Under the pieces are notes generated by a model. It saw only the letters and a program-made list of their open reading frames with translations, was not told the origin of the DNA and ran no database searches. From NCBI GenBank assembly GCA_905215655.1, contig CAJMQT010000026.1, positions 1 through 20,994 of the forward strand: a DNA stretch of 20,994 bases. Reading direction: 5' to 3'. Positions 5,537 through 12,953 of the stretch are shown here, one piece after another (positions within the stretch are counted from its first letter, which is position 1; every line of letters begins with the position of its first letter). The position numbers and the translations under genes were made by a program. This stretch comes from an uncultured bacterium (lineage in GTDB: Bacteria > Bacteroidota > Bacteroidia > Bacteroidales > Bacteroidaceae).

Positions 5537-8518
5537 ATGCAAAACAAAGGAATTGTAATTGTTACAGCCGTCATGCTGGCTCTTGCAAGCATCTTCTATT
5601 TGTCGTTCTCCGTCGCTACAAGCTACTACGACGGTCAGGCGGCAAAGATCAAAGACCCTGTTGCGCAGCAGAATTATAAGGACTCTGTGAAGTACCTTGG
5701 CATCTACTCGTACCAGAAATGCTTGGAAACCCAAATCGGATTGGGACTCGACCTCAAAGGCGGTATGAACGTAATCCTCGAAATCTCCGTACCCGACGTG
5801 GTTGACGTACTTGCCGACCACAAGACGGACGCTGCCTACCAGAAATCCATGGAACAGGCAAAGAAAGAGGAAGAGACAAGTCAAAGCGATTTCATCTCGC
5901 TCTTCATCAAGTATTATCATCAAAACGCGCCGGGTCATCGCCTTGCCGAAGTGTTCGCGACACAGCAGCTGAAAGGCAAAGTGAGCACGCAAAGCACCGA
6001 CGCAGAGGTAGAGAAAGCGCTGCGCGCGGAAGTGCAGTCGGCTATCGACAACTCATATAACGTCGTAAGAAACCGTATCGACAAGTTCGGCGTGGTTCAG
6101 CCCAACATCCAGAAATTGGAAGGTCAGGAAGGCAGAATTATGGTCGAGATGCCGGGTATCCGCGAGCCGGAGCGTATCCGTAAATTGCTCCAAGGTAGCG
6201 CAAACCTCGAATTCTGGGAGACATACAACAGCGAAGAGGTAACTCCGATGCTGCGTCAGCTCGACCAGAGACTCGTTGCCGGAACGACAACAGCCGACAC
6301 GACAGCCGTTAAAGACTCTGCCGACGCAAAGACAGAGACCGCCTCTGCCTCTGCCGCAAAGCCCAAATTCCAGCTCAACAACAATAAAAATGCAGCCGCA
6401 GAGAAGGCAGGACAGCAAGACTCGCAGCTCGCACAGGCAAAGAAGCGTAACCCGCTGCTCGCCATGTTGCAGCTCGCGCCGCAAGGAAGCCTTAGCGTAG
6501 TTGGTTACGCCAACGTAAGAGATACGGCTGAAATCAACAAACTCATCTACTCGGAGACCGCAAAACAGGTTATCCCCGCTGACGTCAAGCTGCTTTGGGG
6601 TGCAAAACCCGCAGACGGACTGAGCGTAAAGAACGTCTATGAGCTTTACGCTCTGAGAGTGACTCAGGGCAACGGACGCGCTCCGCTGGAAGGAGACGTC
6701 ATCACGGACGCCAAAGACGAGTTTAACAGCGTTACCGGACGACCCACCGTCAACATGACGATGAACTCGGACGGAGCACGCCGTTGGGCTACACTTACAA
6801 AGACAAATGTGGGCAAGGCGATAGCAATCGTCCTCGACAACGCCGTTTACAGCGCGCCGCGAGTTAACGGAGAAATCTCCGGCGGTAGCTCTGAAATCAG
6901 CGGAAACTTCACCATCGAAGATACGAAAGACCTCGCCAACACTCTTAAATCAGGACGTATGCCAGCTCCGGCACGCATCGTTCAGGAAGACGTTGTAGGT
7001 CCGTCACTCGGTGCACAGTCAATTCAGCAGGGTGTGATCTCGTTCATTGTCGCATTCGTTCTCCTTATGTTCTACATGATTTTCATGTACGGCTTCATTC
7101 CGGGAATGGTTGCCAACTGCGCGCTTATCATCAACCTGTTCTTCACTTTGGGTATTCTGACCTCGTTCCAAGCCGCCCTCACCATGCCGGGTATTGCCGG
7201 TATCGTGCTCTCTTTGGGTATGGCTGTCGACGCAAACGTGCTTATCTACGAGCGCACCAAGGAAGAGTTGCGCAAGGGCAAGCAGCTTAAACAAGCCTTG
7301 CAGGCAGGTTACAGCAATGCTTTCTCGGCAATCTTCGACTCTAACTTGACGTCAATCATCACAGGTATCATTCTTTACGTCTTCGGAACAGGTCCTATCC
7401 GTGGTTTCGCAACGACGTTGATTATCGGTATCTGCTGCTCGTTCTTCAGCGCCGTTTACCTCACACGTCTTGTTTACGAGGCACGTATGAAGAAAGACAA
7501 GTGGCTCAACCTCACCTTCATGACCAACCTTTCGGCGAAGATATTCAAGAAGACCAGCTTCGGCTTCATGTCGATGTACCGCAAGTCGTTCACCGTTGCA
7601 GGTATCGCAGCAATCATATTCTGCATCAGCTTTGCTGTTAAGCAACTGAGCATGAGCATCGACTTCACCGGAGGACGCAACTACGTCATCAAGCTGGAGA
7701 AAGCAGTTGAGCCGGAGGAAGTTACCGCTGCTCTGCGCCCGGCGTTCACCAACAGCACCGTAAGCGCCCTCGCGCTCGGTACCGACCACAAGACGATACG
7801 TATTTCGACCAACTATAAGATTGACTCAAACGACCCGTCGGTAGACAACGAGGTTGAAGACATCCTCTTCAAGTCACTCTCCGGCGCAGGTCTGGTAACC
7901 CAGAAGAGCGTCGAGATGTTCAAGAATCCGGACGTTCGTGCCGGCGGCTCGATCATCAGCAGCACCAAGGTAGGTCCTTCCGTGGCAAAAGACATCACCC
8001 ACGGAGCAATCATCAGCGTCATCATAGCGCTTGCGGCAATCTTCCTTTACATCCTGCTGCGTTTCCACAACATCGCGTTCTCGTCAGGCGCAACCATCGC
8101 TCTGGCACTCGACGCACTGGTTGTAATCGGTTTCTACTCGCTGCTCTGGGGTATCGTTCCCTTCTCGTTGGAAATCGACCAGACGTTTATCGGAGCCATC
8201 CTGACCGTTATCGGTTACTCAATCAACGATAAGGTGGTGGTGTTCGACCGTATCCGTGAGAACATCGGACTGTATAAGAAGAAAGACTTCTTCACCCTGT
8301 TCAATGACTCACTGAACGAAACGTTGGCACGTACGATCAATACCTCTGTATCAACGTTGCTCGTGCTGCTCTGTATCTTCTTCCTCGGAGGTGACAGCAT
8401 ACGCAGCTTCTCGTTCGCGATGATACTCGGTGTTATCTTCGGAACGCTCTCTTCAATCTTTATCGCAGCGCCCATCGCATACCTTATGTTGGGTCGCAAA
8501 GAGCGCAGAGAGAAGTAA
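5537..8518 (+). CDS. secDF: Fused protein translocase subunit SecDF
   Basis: SecDF is an RND-type inner-membrane partner of SecYEG that uses the proton gradient to pull proteins across the membrane. Here SecD and SecF are one 993-residue chain. The SecD half has a first membrane segment (about 6-24), the signature GLDLKGG (residues 70-76), a large periplasmic region, and a membrane bundle containing GMAVDANVLIYERTKEE with the conserved Asp near 565. The SecF half begins near residue 680 with another membrane segment, then IDFTGGRNYV, a second periplasmic domain, and a bundle with TVIGYSINDKVVVFDRIREN. Residues about 249-303 of the periplasmic part are a low-complexity Ala/Thr/Lys/Gln insert. 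The gene has its own promoter, stands alone, and is followed by a perfect 15-bp hairpin. Base composition is like its neighbours. Confidence 0.97.
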   Translation: MQNKGIVIVTAVMLALASIFYLSFSVATSYYDGQAAKIKDPVAQQNYKDSVKYLGIYSYQKCLETQIGLGLDLKGGMNVILEISVPDVVDVLADHKTDAAYQKSMEQAKKEEETSQSDFISLFIKYYHQNAPGHRLAEVFATQQLKGKVSTQSTDAEVEKALRAEVQSAIDNSYNVVRNRIDKFGVVQPNIQKLEGQEGRIMVEMPGIREPERIRKLLQGSANLEFWETYNSEEVTPMLRQLDQRLVAGTTTADTTAVKDSADAKTETASASAAKPKFQLNNNKNAAAEKAGQQDSQLAQAKKRNPLLAMLQLAPQGSLSVVGYANVRDTAEINKLIYSETAKQVIPADVKLLWGAKPADGLSVKNVYELYALRVTQGNGRAPLEGDVITDAKDEFNSVTGRPTVNMTMNSDGARRWATLTKTNVGKAIAIVLDNAVYSAPRVNGEISGGSSEISGNFTIEDTKDLANTLKSGRMPAPARIVQEDVVGPSLGAQSIQQGVISFIVAFVLLMFYMIFMYGFIPGMVANCALIINLFFTLGILTSFQAALTMPGIAGIVLSLGMAVDANVLIYERTKEELRKGKQLKQALQAGYSNAFSAIFDSNLTSIITGIILYVFGTGPIRGFATTLIIGICCSFFSAVYLTRLVYEARMKKDKWLNLTFMTNLSAKIFKKTSFGFMSMYRKSFTVAGIAAIIFCISFAVKQLSMSIDFTGGRNYVIKLEKAVEPEEVTAALRPAFTNSTVSALALGTDHKTIRISTNYKIDSNDPSVDNEVEDILFKSLSGAGLVTQKSVEMFKNPDVRAGGSIISSTKVGPSVAKDITHGAIISVIIALAAIFLYILLRFHNIAFSSGATIALALDALVVIGFYSLLWGIVPFSLEIDQTFIGAILTVIGYSINDKVVVFDRIRENIGLYKKKDFFTLFNDSLNETLARTINTSVSTLLVLLCIFFLGGDSIRSFSFAMILGVIFGTLSSIFIAAPIAYLMLGRKERREK

Positions 8519-8550
8519 TCCTGCAACAATAAGCAATAAATTATAAACCG

Positions 8551-8585
8551 AAAGGCGGTCTTTTGCATTCCAAAAGACCGCCTTT
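8551..8585 (+). terminator. Hairpin terminator after secDF, at the head of the repeat array
   Basis: AAAGGCGGTCTTTTG (8551-8565) pairs perfectly with 8571-8585, a 15-bp stem with a 5-base loop (CATTC), 33 bases after the secDF stop. The descending arm ends in a T-run, followed by GTATTCT. Its second half is also the first unit of the 22-bp tandem array, so terminator and array overlap. Confidence 0.6.
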
Positions 8586-8823
8586 TGTATTCTAAAAGGT
8601 AACCTTTTACATTCTAAAAGACCGCCTTTTGTATTCTAAAAGGTAACCTTTTACATTCCAAAAGACCGCCTTTTGTATTCTAAAAGGTAACCTTTTACAT
8701 TCTAAAAGACCGCCTTTTGCGTTCCAAAAGATAGCCTTTTACGTTCTAAAAGGTAGCCTTTTACGTTCTAAAAGGTAGCCTTTTACGTTCTAAAAGGTAG
8801 CCTTTTAGCGTTTAAAAGTCAAG
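8560..8823. repeat. Tandem array of twelve 22-bp units
   Basis: Twelve consecutive units of exactly 22 bases follow the pattern CTTTT-N7-AAAAG-N5; only the last one ends outside the pattern. The N7 is mostly G/A-YRTTCY. The N5 linker alternates ACCGC and GTAAC for the first seven units, giving a 44-bp higher-order period, then becomes ATAGC and three times GTAGC. Because AAAAG meets the next CTTTT across each linker, every junction is near-palindromic (AAAAGGTAACCTTTT), so the region can fold as many small stem-loops. There is no unique spacer and it is not CRISPR. A decayed relative lies at 14178-14309. Confidence 0.93.
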
Positions 8824-9025
8824 AAATCAGAATTGTTTTTACTTCAAAAGCCATTGTCTGTAACCATATTTCCGTACTCCAAATACTTCCGACCATTCAT
8901 AATTAATTACTTCTGAAATTTCACCTAACTCTCATAAAATAAGGAAATAAATCCCAAATAAGCGTTCAATTTTTGCACAAAACGATATGGTTTGTGCATT
9001 TTGAGGTGCTTTTTTGTCTAAAATA
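8824..9025. other. AT-rich gap upstream of the acpP promoter
   Basis: No open frame or RNA gene is visible. The only structure is an inverted repeat, TGCACAAA (8974-8981) and TTTGTGCA (8991-8998), separated by nine bases. It ends 27 bases before the -33 box of the acpP promoter, and a further TTTGCACA overlaps that box at 9026-9033. Confidence 0.5.
8974..8998. promoter_or_regulatory. Possible operator upstream of acpP-fabF
   Basis: TGCACAAA-N9-TTTGTGCA is a perfect 8-bp dyad. The half-site word TTTGCACA is seen again overlapping the -33 box (9026-9033). Spacing and symmetry suit a dimeric DNA-binding protein acting on the fatty acid synthesis genes. No regulator gene is visible in the window, so this is inference. 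Confidence 0.35.
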
Positions 9026-9057
9026 TTTGCACACTTAAATAAAAATTCGTTCCTTTG
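9026..9057 (+). promoter_or_regulatory. Promoter of acpP
   Basis: TTTG at 9026-9029, a 20-base spacer, and TTCCTTTG at 9050-9057. The -33 box is perfect and the -7 box has one mismatch to TAnnTTTG (T for A at position 2). The ATG at 9113 follows after a leader of about 50 bases that is very A/T-rich, typical of highly expressed Bacteroidetes genes. Confidence 0.7.
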
Positions 9058-9112
9058 CAGCGATTTTTTAGAAATTGAATACATTTTACAAACATTTTAA
9101 AACATTACAATC

Positions 9113-9349
9113 ATGTCAGAAATCGAATCTAAAGTAAAAGCTATCATCGTTGACAAACTCGGTGTAGACGAAGCAGAAGTAAAGCCGGAAGCAAGTTTCA
9201 CAAACGACCTCGGCGCTGACTCACTCGACACAGTAGAGCTCATCATGGAATTTGAGAAAGAGTTCAACATCTCTATTCCCGATGACAAGGCAGAGACAAT
9301 AGCTACCGTTGGCGACGCTATCTCTTACATCGAAGCTAACACGAAATAA
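9113..9349 (+). CDS. acpP: Acyl carrier protein
   Basis: This small acidic cytoplasmic protein carries growing fatty acyl chains on a 4'-phosphopantetheine arm. At 78 residues it has the family's usual length. The attachment site is Ser37 in the GADSLDTVEL motif, followed by the acidic recognition helix (VELIMEFEKEF). It is complete and ordinary. The next gene, 194 bases downstream, is fabF, whose enzyme uses this protein as substrate carrier; the pairing acpP-fabF is common in bacteria. The gap contains a large hairpin that may alter the ratio of the two transcripts, since ACP is normally needed in large excess. Confidence 0.98.
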   Translation: MSEIESKVKAIIVDKLGVDEAEVKPEASFTNDLGADSLDTVELIMEFEKEFNISIPDDKAETIATVGDAISYIEANTK

Positions 9350-9366
9350 TCATTCAACTTTCGACG

Positions 9367-9481
9367 AAAGGAAGTTAAAGAAGTTAAGGGAGTCAGAGGA
9401 GTTAAAGACAACTGTCCCGCTGCTTTCCTTAATCATTCACAGCAGGCGCGACAACTGTCTTTAACTCCTTTAACTTCCTTT
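9367..9481. repeat. Purine/pyrimidine-arm inverted repeat between acpP and fabF
   Basis: Two stems nest: outer AAAGGAAGTTAAAG (9367-9380) with 9468-9481, 14 bp, and inner GGAGTTAAAGACA (9398-9410) with 9456-9468, 13 bp; the arms meet at base 9468. Between them the words CTGCT (9420-9424) and AGCAG (9441-9445) can pair as a GC-richer tip. The left arm repeats GTTAAAG/GTTAAGG-type words. It fills most of the gap between acpP and fabF and could act as a partial terminator or a 3' stabiliser of acpP mRNA. Confidence 0.75.
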
Positions 9482-9543
9482 GTTTCTTTAAGCTCCCGAA
9501 AGCTGAACGCACAACAATCATACAACTCCCCAATTTTATTTAA

Positions 9544-10809
9544 ATGGAATTAAAAAGAGTAGTAGTAACAGGTCTGGGTGCCGTTACTCCGGTGGGACTG
9601 AGCGTTGAAGAGACGTGGAAGAACCTCCTCGCAGGTGTCAGCGGCGCAGCTCCTATCACACACTTTGACGCATCAAAGTTCAAGACACAATTCGCATGCG
9701 AAGTCAAAGGACTTGACGTCAACCAATGGATAGACCGCAAAGAAGCCCGCAAGATTGACCGCTACACCCAGTTGGCGCTCATCAGTGCCATACAAGCCGT
9801 TGACGACAGCGGTATGGACCTTGAAAAGGTTGACAAGAACCGCATCGGAGTAGTATTCGGAGTCGGTATCGGCGGTATAAAGACCTTCGAGGACGAAGTG
9901 TCTTACTATGCCAAGAACGAAGAGAACGGACCTAAATTCGGACCCTTCTTCATCCCGAAAATGATCAGCGACATCGCTGCCGGACACATATCAATCCGTT
10001 ACGGATTTCACGGTCCCAACTACGCTACCACATCAGCTTGCGCCTCATCGACCAACGCGATAGCCGATGCGTTCAACCTCATCCGTCTTGGTAAGGCAAA
10101 CGCCATCGTCAGCGGTGGTGCCGAGGCAGCTATCTGCGCTTGTGGCGTAGGCGGTTTCAACGCCATGCACGCCCTCTCGACACGTAACGACGAGCCTCAG
10201 AAGGCGTCACGCCCGTTCAGCGCGAGCCGCGACGGATTTATCATGGCAGAAGGTGCAGGATGTCTCATCCTCGAAGAGCTTGAGCACGCAAAGGCACGCG
10301 GAGCGAAGATTTATGCCGAGATGGTAGGCGAGGGCGAGAGCGCCGACGCATATCACATCACGGCGTCTCACCCCGAAGGTCTCGGAGCGAAGCTCGTTAT
10401 GCAGGCAGCACTCGAAGACGCAAACCTCAAACCCGAAGACATCGATTACATCAACGTTCACGGAACATCGACACACGTCGGTGACATCTCTGAGGCAAAG
10501 GCAATCAAAGAAGTGTTTGGCGACGCAGCTTACAAGCTCAACATCAGCTCTACAAAGTCTATGACAGGACACCTGCTCGGCGCTGCCGGCGCGGTAGAGG
10601 CTATGGTAAGCGTCCTCTCGGTGCAGAATGACATCATTCCGCCCACGATCAATCACGACGAAGAAGATAAAGACGAAGAGATTGACTACAATCTTAACTT
10701 CACTTTCAACAAGGCACAGAAGCGCGAAGTGCGCGCCGCAATGAGCAATACGTTCGGTTTCGGCGGTCACAACGCATGTGTCATCTTCAAGAAATATGAT
10801 GGTCAATAA
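9544..10809 (+). CDS. fabF: Beta-ketoacyl-ACP synthase II
   Basis: FabF condenses malonyl-ACP with an acyl-ACP, the chain-extending step of fatty acid synthesis in the cytosol. The 421-residue length is normal. The Cys-His-His catalytic triad is visible: Cys166 in TTSACASS, His306 in NVHGTST and His343 in MTGHLLGA, with the conserved Lys338 in STKSMTGH. The C-terminal glycine-rich GFGGHN (residues 405-410) is also typical. The start ATG at 9544 follows an A/T-rich leader without a Shine-Dalgarno sequence. I find no separate promoter, so it is probably read from acpP through the hairpin. Its last bases overlap the start of rnc, suggesting translational coupling. FabF and FabB are close relatives, but the acpP neighbour and sequence favour FabF. 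Confidence 0.97.
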   Translation: MELKRVVVTGLGAVTPVGLSVEETWKNLLAGVSGAAPITHFDASKFKTQFACEVKGLDVNQWIDRKEARKIDRYTQLALISAIQAVDDSGMDLEKVDKNRIGVVFGVGIGGIKTFEDEVSYYAKNEENGPKFGPFFIPKMISDIAAGHISIRYGFHGPNYATTSACASSTNAIADAFNLIRLGKANAIVSGGAEAAICACGVGGFNAMHALSTRNDEPQKASRPFSASRDGFIMAEGAGCLILEELEHAKARGAKIYAEMVGEGESADAYHITASHPEGLGAKLVMQAALEDANLKPEDIDYINVHGTSTHVGDISEAKAIKEVFGDAAYKLNISSTKSMTGHLLGAAGAVEAMVSVLSVQNDIIPPTINHDEEDKDEEIDYNLNFTFNKAQKREVRAAMSNTFGFGGHNACVIFKKYDGQ

Positions 10810-11905
10810 TTTTATTGATAAGATAAGGCTCCCTTTCCGCAAGGACAAGGAGCTTTATTCGTCTTTGTACACAGTCATCGGATTTTATCCCCACAACATC
10901 GATTTTTACAAACAGGCGCTCATGCACAAAAGCGTGGCGCGGCGCAACGCCAAAGGACGCCCCGTCAACAACGAGCGTCTCGAATTTCTCGGCGACGCTA
11001 TTCTCGATGCAATAGTGGGCGACATCGTCTACCGACACTTTGAAGGCAAGCGCGAAGGCTTCCTTACCAACACCAGAAGTAAAATCGTTCAGCGCGAGAC
11101 ACTTAACCGTCTGGCAAACGAAATGGGCATCAGCCGACTCATAAAGTCGAACGGACACACTTCCTCTCATAACAGTTATATGGAAGGAAACGCGTTCGAG
11201 GCTCTCGTGGGAGCTATCTATCTCGACCGCGGCTATGAGGCTTGCATGCGTTTCATGCAGAAAAGGATACTCTCGCAGCTGATCAACATTGACAAGGTGG
11301 CTTATAAGGAGGTAAACTTCAAGAGCAAACTTATCGAGTGGTGTCAGAAGAACAAGGTAAGGCTTGACTTCAAACTGATAGAGCAGCGACGCGACGCGAA
11401 GAACAGTCCGATGTTCGTTTATCAGGCGATGATCGAAGGATTGGAGGGCGGCAAAGGCGAAGGCTATTCGAAAAAGGAGAGCCAGCAGCTGGCAAGCAAA
11501 ATCACCCTGCAAAGTCTGAGAAAGCAGCCGCAGTTCATCGATGCCGTTTTCGCCGCCAAGACAGAGCGCACGAAGATGGAGGAAGAGCCCGTCCAGACCG
11601 TGCCCGACGTTGACGCCAAGGAAGATTTCATCGTTGTTCAAGACGTGGAGACGAGCGTTCCCGTGGTGCAAGACGCCGTAATCGAGGTGATGCAACGCGG
11701 CGGAACGCCTGCCGAAAACAGCTGTCGCGATGTAAAAGATACATCTTCCGATACTGCCGCCGAACCAAAGACAAAGACGAATACCACGGCTTCCGAGCTA
11801 TCGGAAACCGATGAGTTTGACTTCTCCGACGTCAAGACAACCATCCGTCCGATGTCGAAGGAGGAGATAATAGCCGCCGCCGAGGCGGAGGCGTTTAAGG
11901 AGTAA
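10796..11905 (+). CDS. rnc: Ribonuclease III with acidic C-terminal tail
   Basis: This enzyme cuts double-stranded RNA, chiefly in rRNA maturation and mRNA turnover. With the ATG at 10796 the protein has 369 residues; an ATG at 10799 is equally likely, and a GTG at 10778 is possible but less so. The nuclease domain carries the signature NERLEFLGDAILD (about 59-71) and the second metal-binding Glu near 135 (GNAFEALVGAIYLD). The dsRNA-binding domain follows at about 174-243 (FKSKLIEWCQ to YSKKESQQLAS). Typical RNase III ends here at 220-250 residues; this one has an extra ~120-residue Asp/Glu/Thr/Val-rich, probably disordered tail ending in EEIIAAAEAEAFKE. The start overlaps fabF by 14 bases. 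The stop is immediately followed by a C-rich hairpin element and then a strong terminator. Confidence 0.95.
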   Translation: MMVNNFIDKIRLPFRKDKELYSSLYTVIGFYPHNIDFYKQALMHKSVARRNAKGRPVNNERLEFLGDAILDAIVGDIVYRHFEGKREGFLTNTRSKIVQRETLNRLANEMGISRLIKSNGHTSSHNSYMEGNAFEALVGAIYLDRGYEACMRFMQKRILSQLINIDKVAYKEVNFKSKLIEWCQKNKVRLDFKLIEQRRDAKNSPMFVYQAMIEGLEGGKGEGYSKKESQQLASKITLQSLRKQPQFIDAVFAAKTERTKMEEEPVQTVPDVDAKEDFIVVQDVETSVPVVQDAVIEVMQRGGTPAENSCRDVKDTSSDTAAEPKTKTNTTASELSETDEFDFSDVKTTIRPMSKEEIIAAAEAEAFKE

Positions 11906-11933
11906 GCCCCCTCCTGACCTCCCCGAGGGGAGG
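11906..11933 (+). repeat. 28-bp C-rich hairpin element, copy 1 (after rnc)
   Basis: The element begins at the base after the rnc stop codon. It reads GCCCCCTCCTGA, then CCTCCCC, GA, GGGGAGG, a 7-bp GC hairpin. Its exact reverse complement is at 12954-12981, and a copy with two changes is at 12051-12078. All three have the same orientation relative to the gene they follow. Confidence 0.85.
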
Positions 11934-11957
11934 AGAAAGGCAGAGTTCAAATAAAAA

Positions 11958-11999
11958 CAGGAAAGCCCGTAAAGTAATAATTCTTTACGGGCTTTCCTG
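11958..11999. terminator. Strong two-way terminator between rnc and the HAD gene
   Basis: CAGGAAAGCCCGTAAAG (11958-11974) pairs perfectly with 11983-11999, a 17-bp stem with an 8-base A/T loop. CTTTTT follows on the plus strand (from 12000) and a TTTTT run follows on the minus strand, so it can stop both the fabF-rnc transcript and the convergent phosphatase transcript. Confidence 0.92.
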
Positions 12000-12050
12000 C
12001 TTTTTATTATCACTAAATTCAAAACTTTACCTACAAAGGTAACTTCAATT

Positions 12051-12078
12051 CCTCCCCTCGGGGAGGCTAGGAGGGGGC
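12051..12078 (-). repeat. 28-bp C-rich hairpin element, copy 2 (after the HAD gene)
   Basis: Read on the minus strand this is the element described after rnc, with GC/AG differences at two adjacent bases in the segment before the hairpin. It starts 41 bases beyond the stop codon of the HAD phosphatase gene. Together with copy 1 it forms a long inverted repeat flanking the terminator at 11958-11999. Confidence 0.8.
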
Positions 12079-12119
12079 TTCGGGGCGGTCTGGAGGTGGC
12101 TGTTCTTTTTTTTCTTGCC

Positions 12120-12845
12120 TTACATCAGCTCTCCGAAGTCATCGATTACCCACTCGGCACCTTCTGCCAGCAGGTCTTCGCGGCTGCCGTTGCCGTAGGT
12201 CACGCCCACGGCTTTTACCCCGGCGTTGTGCGCCATGCGTATGTCGAAGACCGTGTCGCCCACAACCACTACGTTTTCAGGCTGCAAGTTGTTATCTTTC
12301 AGAGTCTTTATCACCATGTCGGGAGCCGGCTTCGCCTGTTTCACATCATCCGCTCCGAGCACGTAAGAGATGTAAGGCGCCAGCTGCAATGCGTCGAGAT
12401 ATGCGACGAGTGATGACCTGTGCCTGCTGCTCGCCACGGTAAGCGTCAGTCCGCGGGCATGGAGTGCCGCTATCGTTTCGGCGACGTGAGGAAACAGCGG
12501 CACGGCTCCCGGCACGTTGTTGATGTCGAACAGACGGCTGTAAACCTCCGCGCAGCGGTCGCCCATCTCGTCGGTCATAGGTATAAGTTCGGTGAATGTC
12601 CGTTTCAGCGGCAGTCCTATCATCGCCGCGCACTCGTCGTCCGTGCGCTTGGGCAGCCCCAGTTCGGCGATGGTCTGTTGCATCGTGCGCACGATAAGCG
12701 AGCGTGTGTCGCCCAGAGTGCCGTCGAAGTCGAAGATAACGGCGGCGATATGCCGCCCCGATACCTCACCGCCAAGACCCGCCCCGGTCTGTCCCAAGGC
12801 AGAAATCAGCAACCCGTCTTGTTGCTTGTTGTCGTTATTCATCAT
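12120..12845 (-). CDS. HAD-superfamily hydrolase, phosphoglycolate phosphatase-like
   Basis: A cytosolic phosphatase of the haloacid dehalogenase superfamily. All four motifs are present: FDFDGT with nucleophile Asp39 and acid/base Asp41; TVASS with Ser139/140; KPAPD with Lys172; and VGDTVFD with Asp197 and Asp201. The helical cap between motifs I and II (about 50-120) places it with phosphoglycolate phosphatase and beta-phosphoglucomutase relatives; the substrate cannot be decided. The first ~32 residues (Asn/Gln/Gly-rich) are extra compared with the family, but the next Met lies after motif I, so the start must be at or near 12845. It lies 161 bases downstream of the cysteine peptidase gene on the same strand. 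A possible weak -7 box, TAGTTTTG on the minus strand at 12899-12892, lacks a good -33 partner. Confidence 0.88.
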   Translation of the reverse strand: MMNNDNKQQDGLLISALGQTGAGLGGEVSGRHIAAVIFDFDGTLGDTRSLIVRTMQQTIAELGLPKRTDDECAAMIGLPLKRTFTELIPMTDEMGDRCAEVYSRLFDINNVPGAVPLFPHVAETIAALHARGLTLTVASSRHRSSLVAYLDALQLAPYISYVLGADDVKQAKPAPDMVIKTLKDNNLQPENVVVVGDTVFDIRMAHNAGVKAVGVTYGNGSREDLLAEGAEWVIDDFGELM

Positions 12846-12907
12846 CTTTATTGTCGTTATTTTATTTATATTTTAACCGTTTCCTTCCCCACAAAACTAA
12901 TTTCTAT

Positions 12908-12945
12908 CCCTCCCCTCTCTTTGGGAGAGGGGTCGGGGGTGAGGC
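12908..12945 (-). repeat. Second type of C-rich hairpin element
   Basis: On the minus strand a C-rich stretch (CACCCCCGA) is followed by CCCCTCTC, a CCAAA loop and GAGAGGGG, an 8-bp hairpin (plus-strand arms 12912-12919 and 12925-12932). It has the same plan as the 28-bp element, a C-rich single strand then a GC hairpin, but a different stem. It lies in tandem with copy 3, downstream of the peptidase gene. Confidence 0.7.
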
Positions 12946-12953
12946 TTTCACTC

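Noticed and set aside
8560..8823. CRISPR array
   Set aside because: The unit is 22 bases with no unique spacers between repeats, the repeats drift gradually, and no cas genes are present.
8824..9025. tRNA or riboswitch upstream of acpP
   Set aside because: No cloverleaf, no conserved arm sequences and no known riboswitch motif can be found; only the short dyad stands out.
10778..10795. Upstream GTG start for rnc
   Set aside because: It would add six residues (MSSSRN) encoded within fabF. The tandem ATGs at 10796 and 10799 give the start that I recall for related proteins.
12034..12041. Minus-strand -7 box TACCTTTG between the HAD gene and the terminator
   Set aside because: The box matches the consensus, but there is no -33 partner 19-21 bases upstream, and only about 30 bases would be transcribed before the strong terminator.
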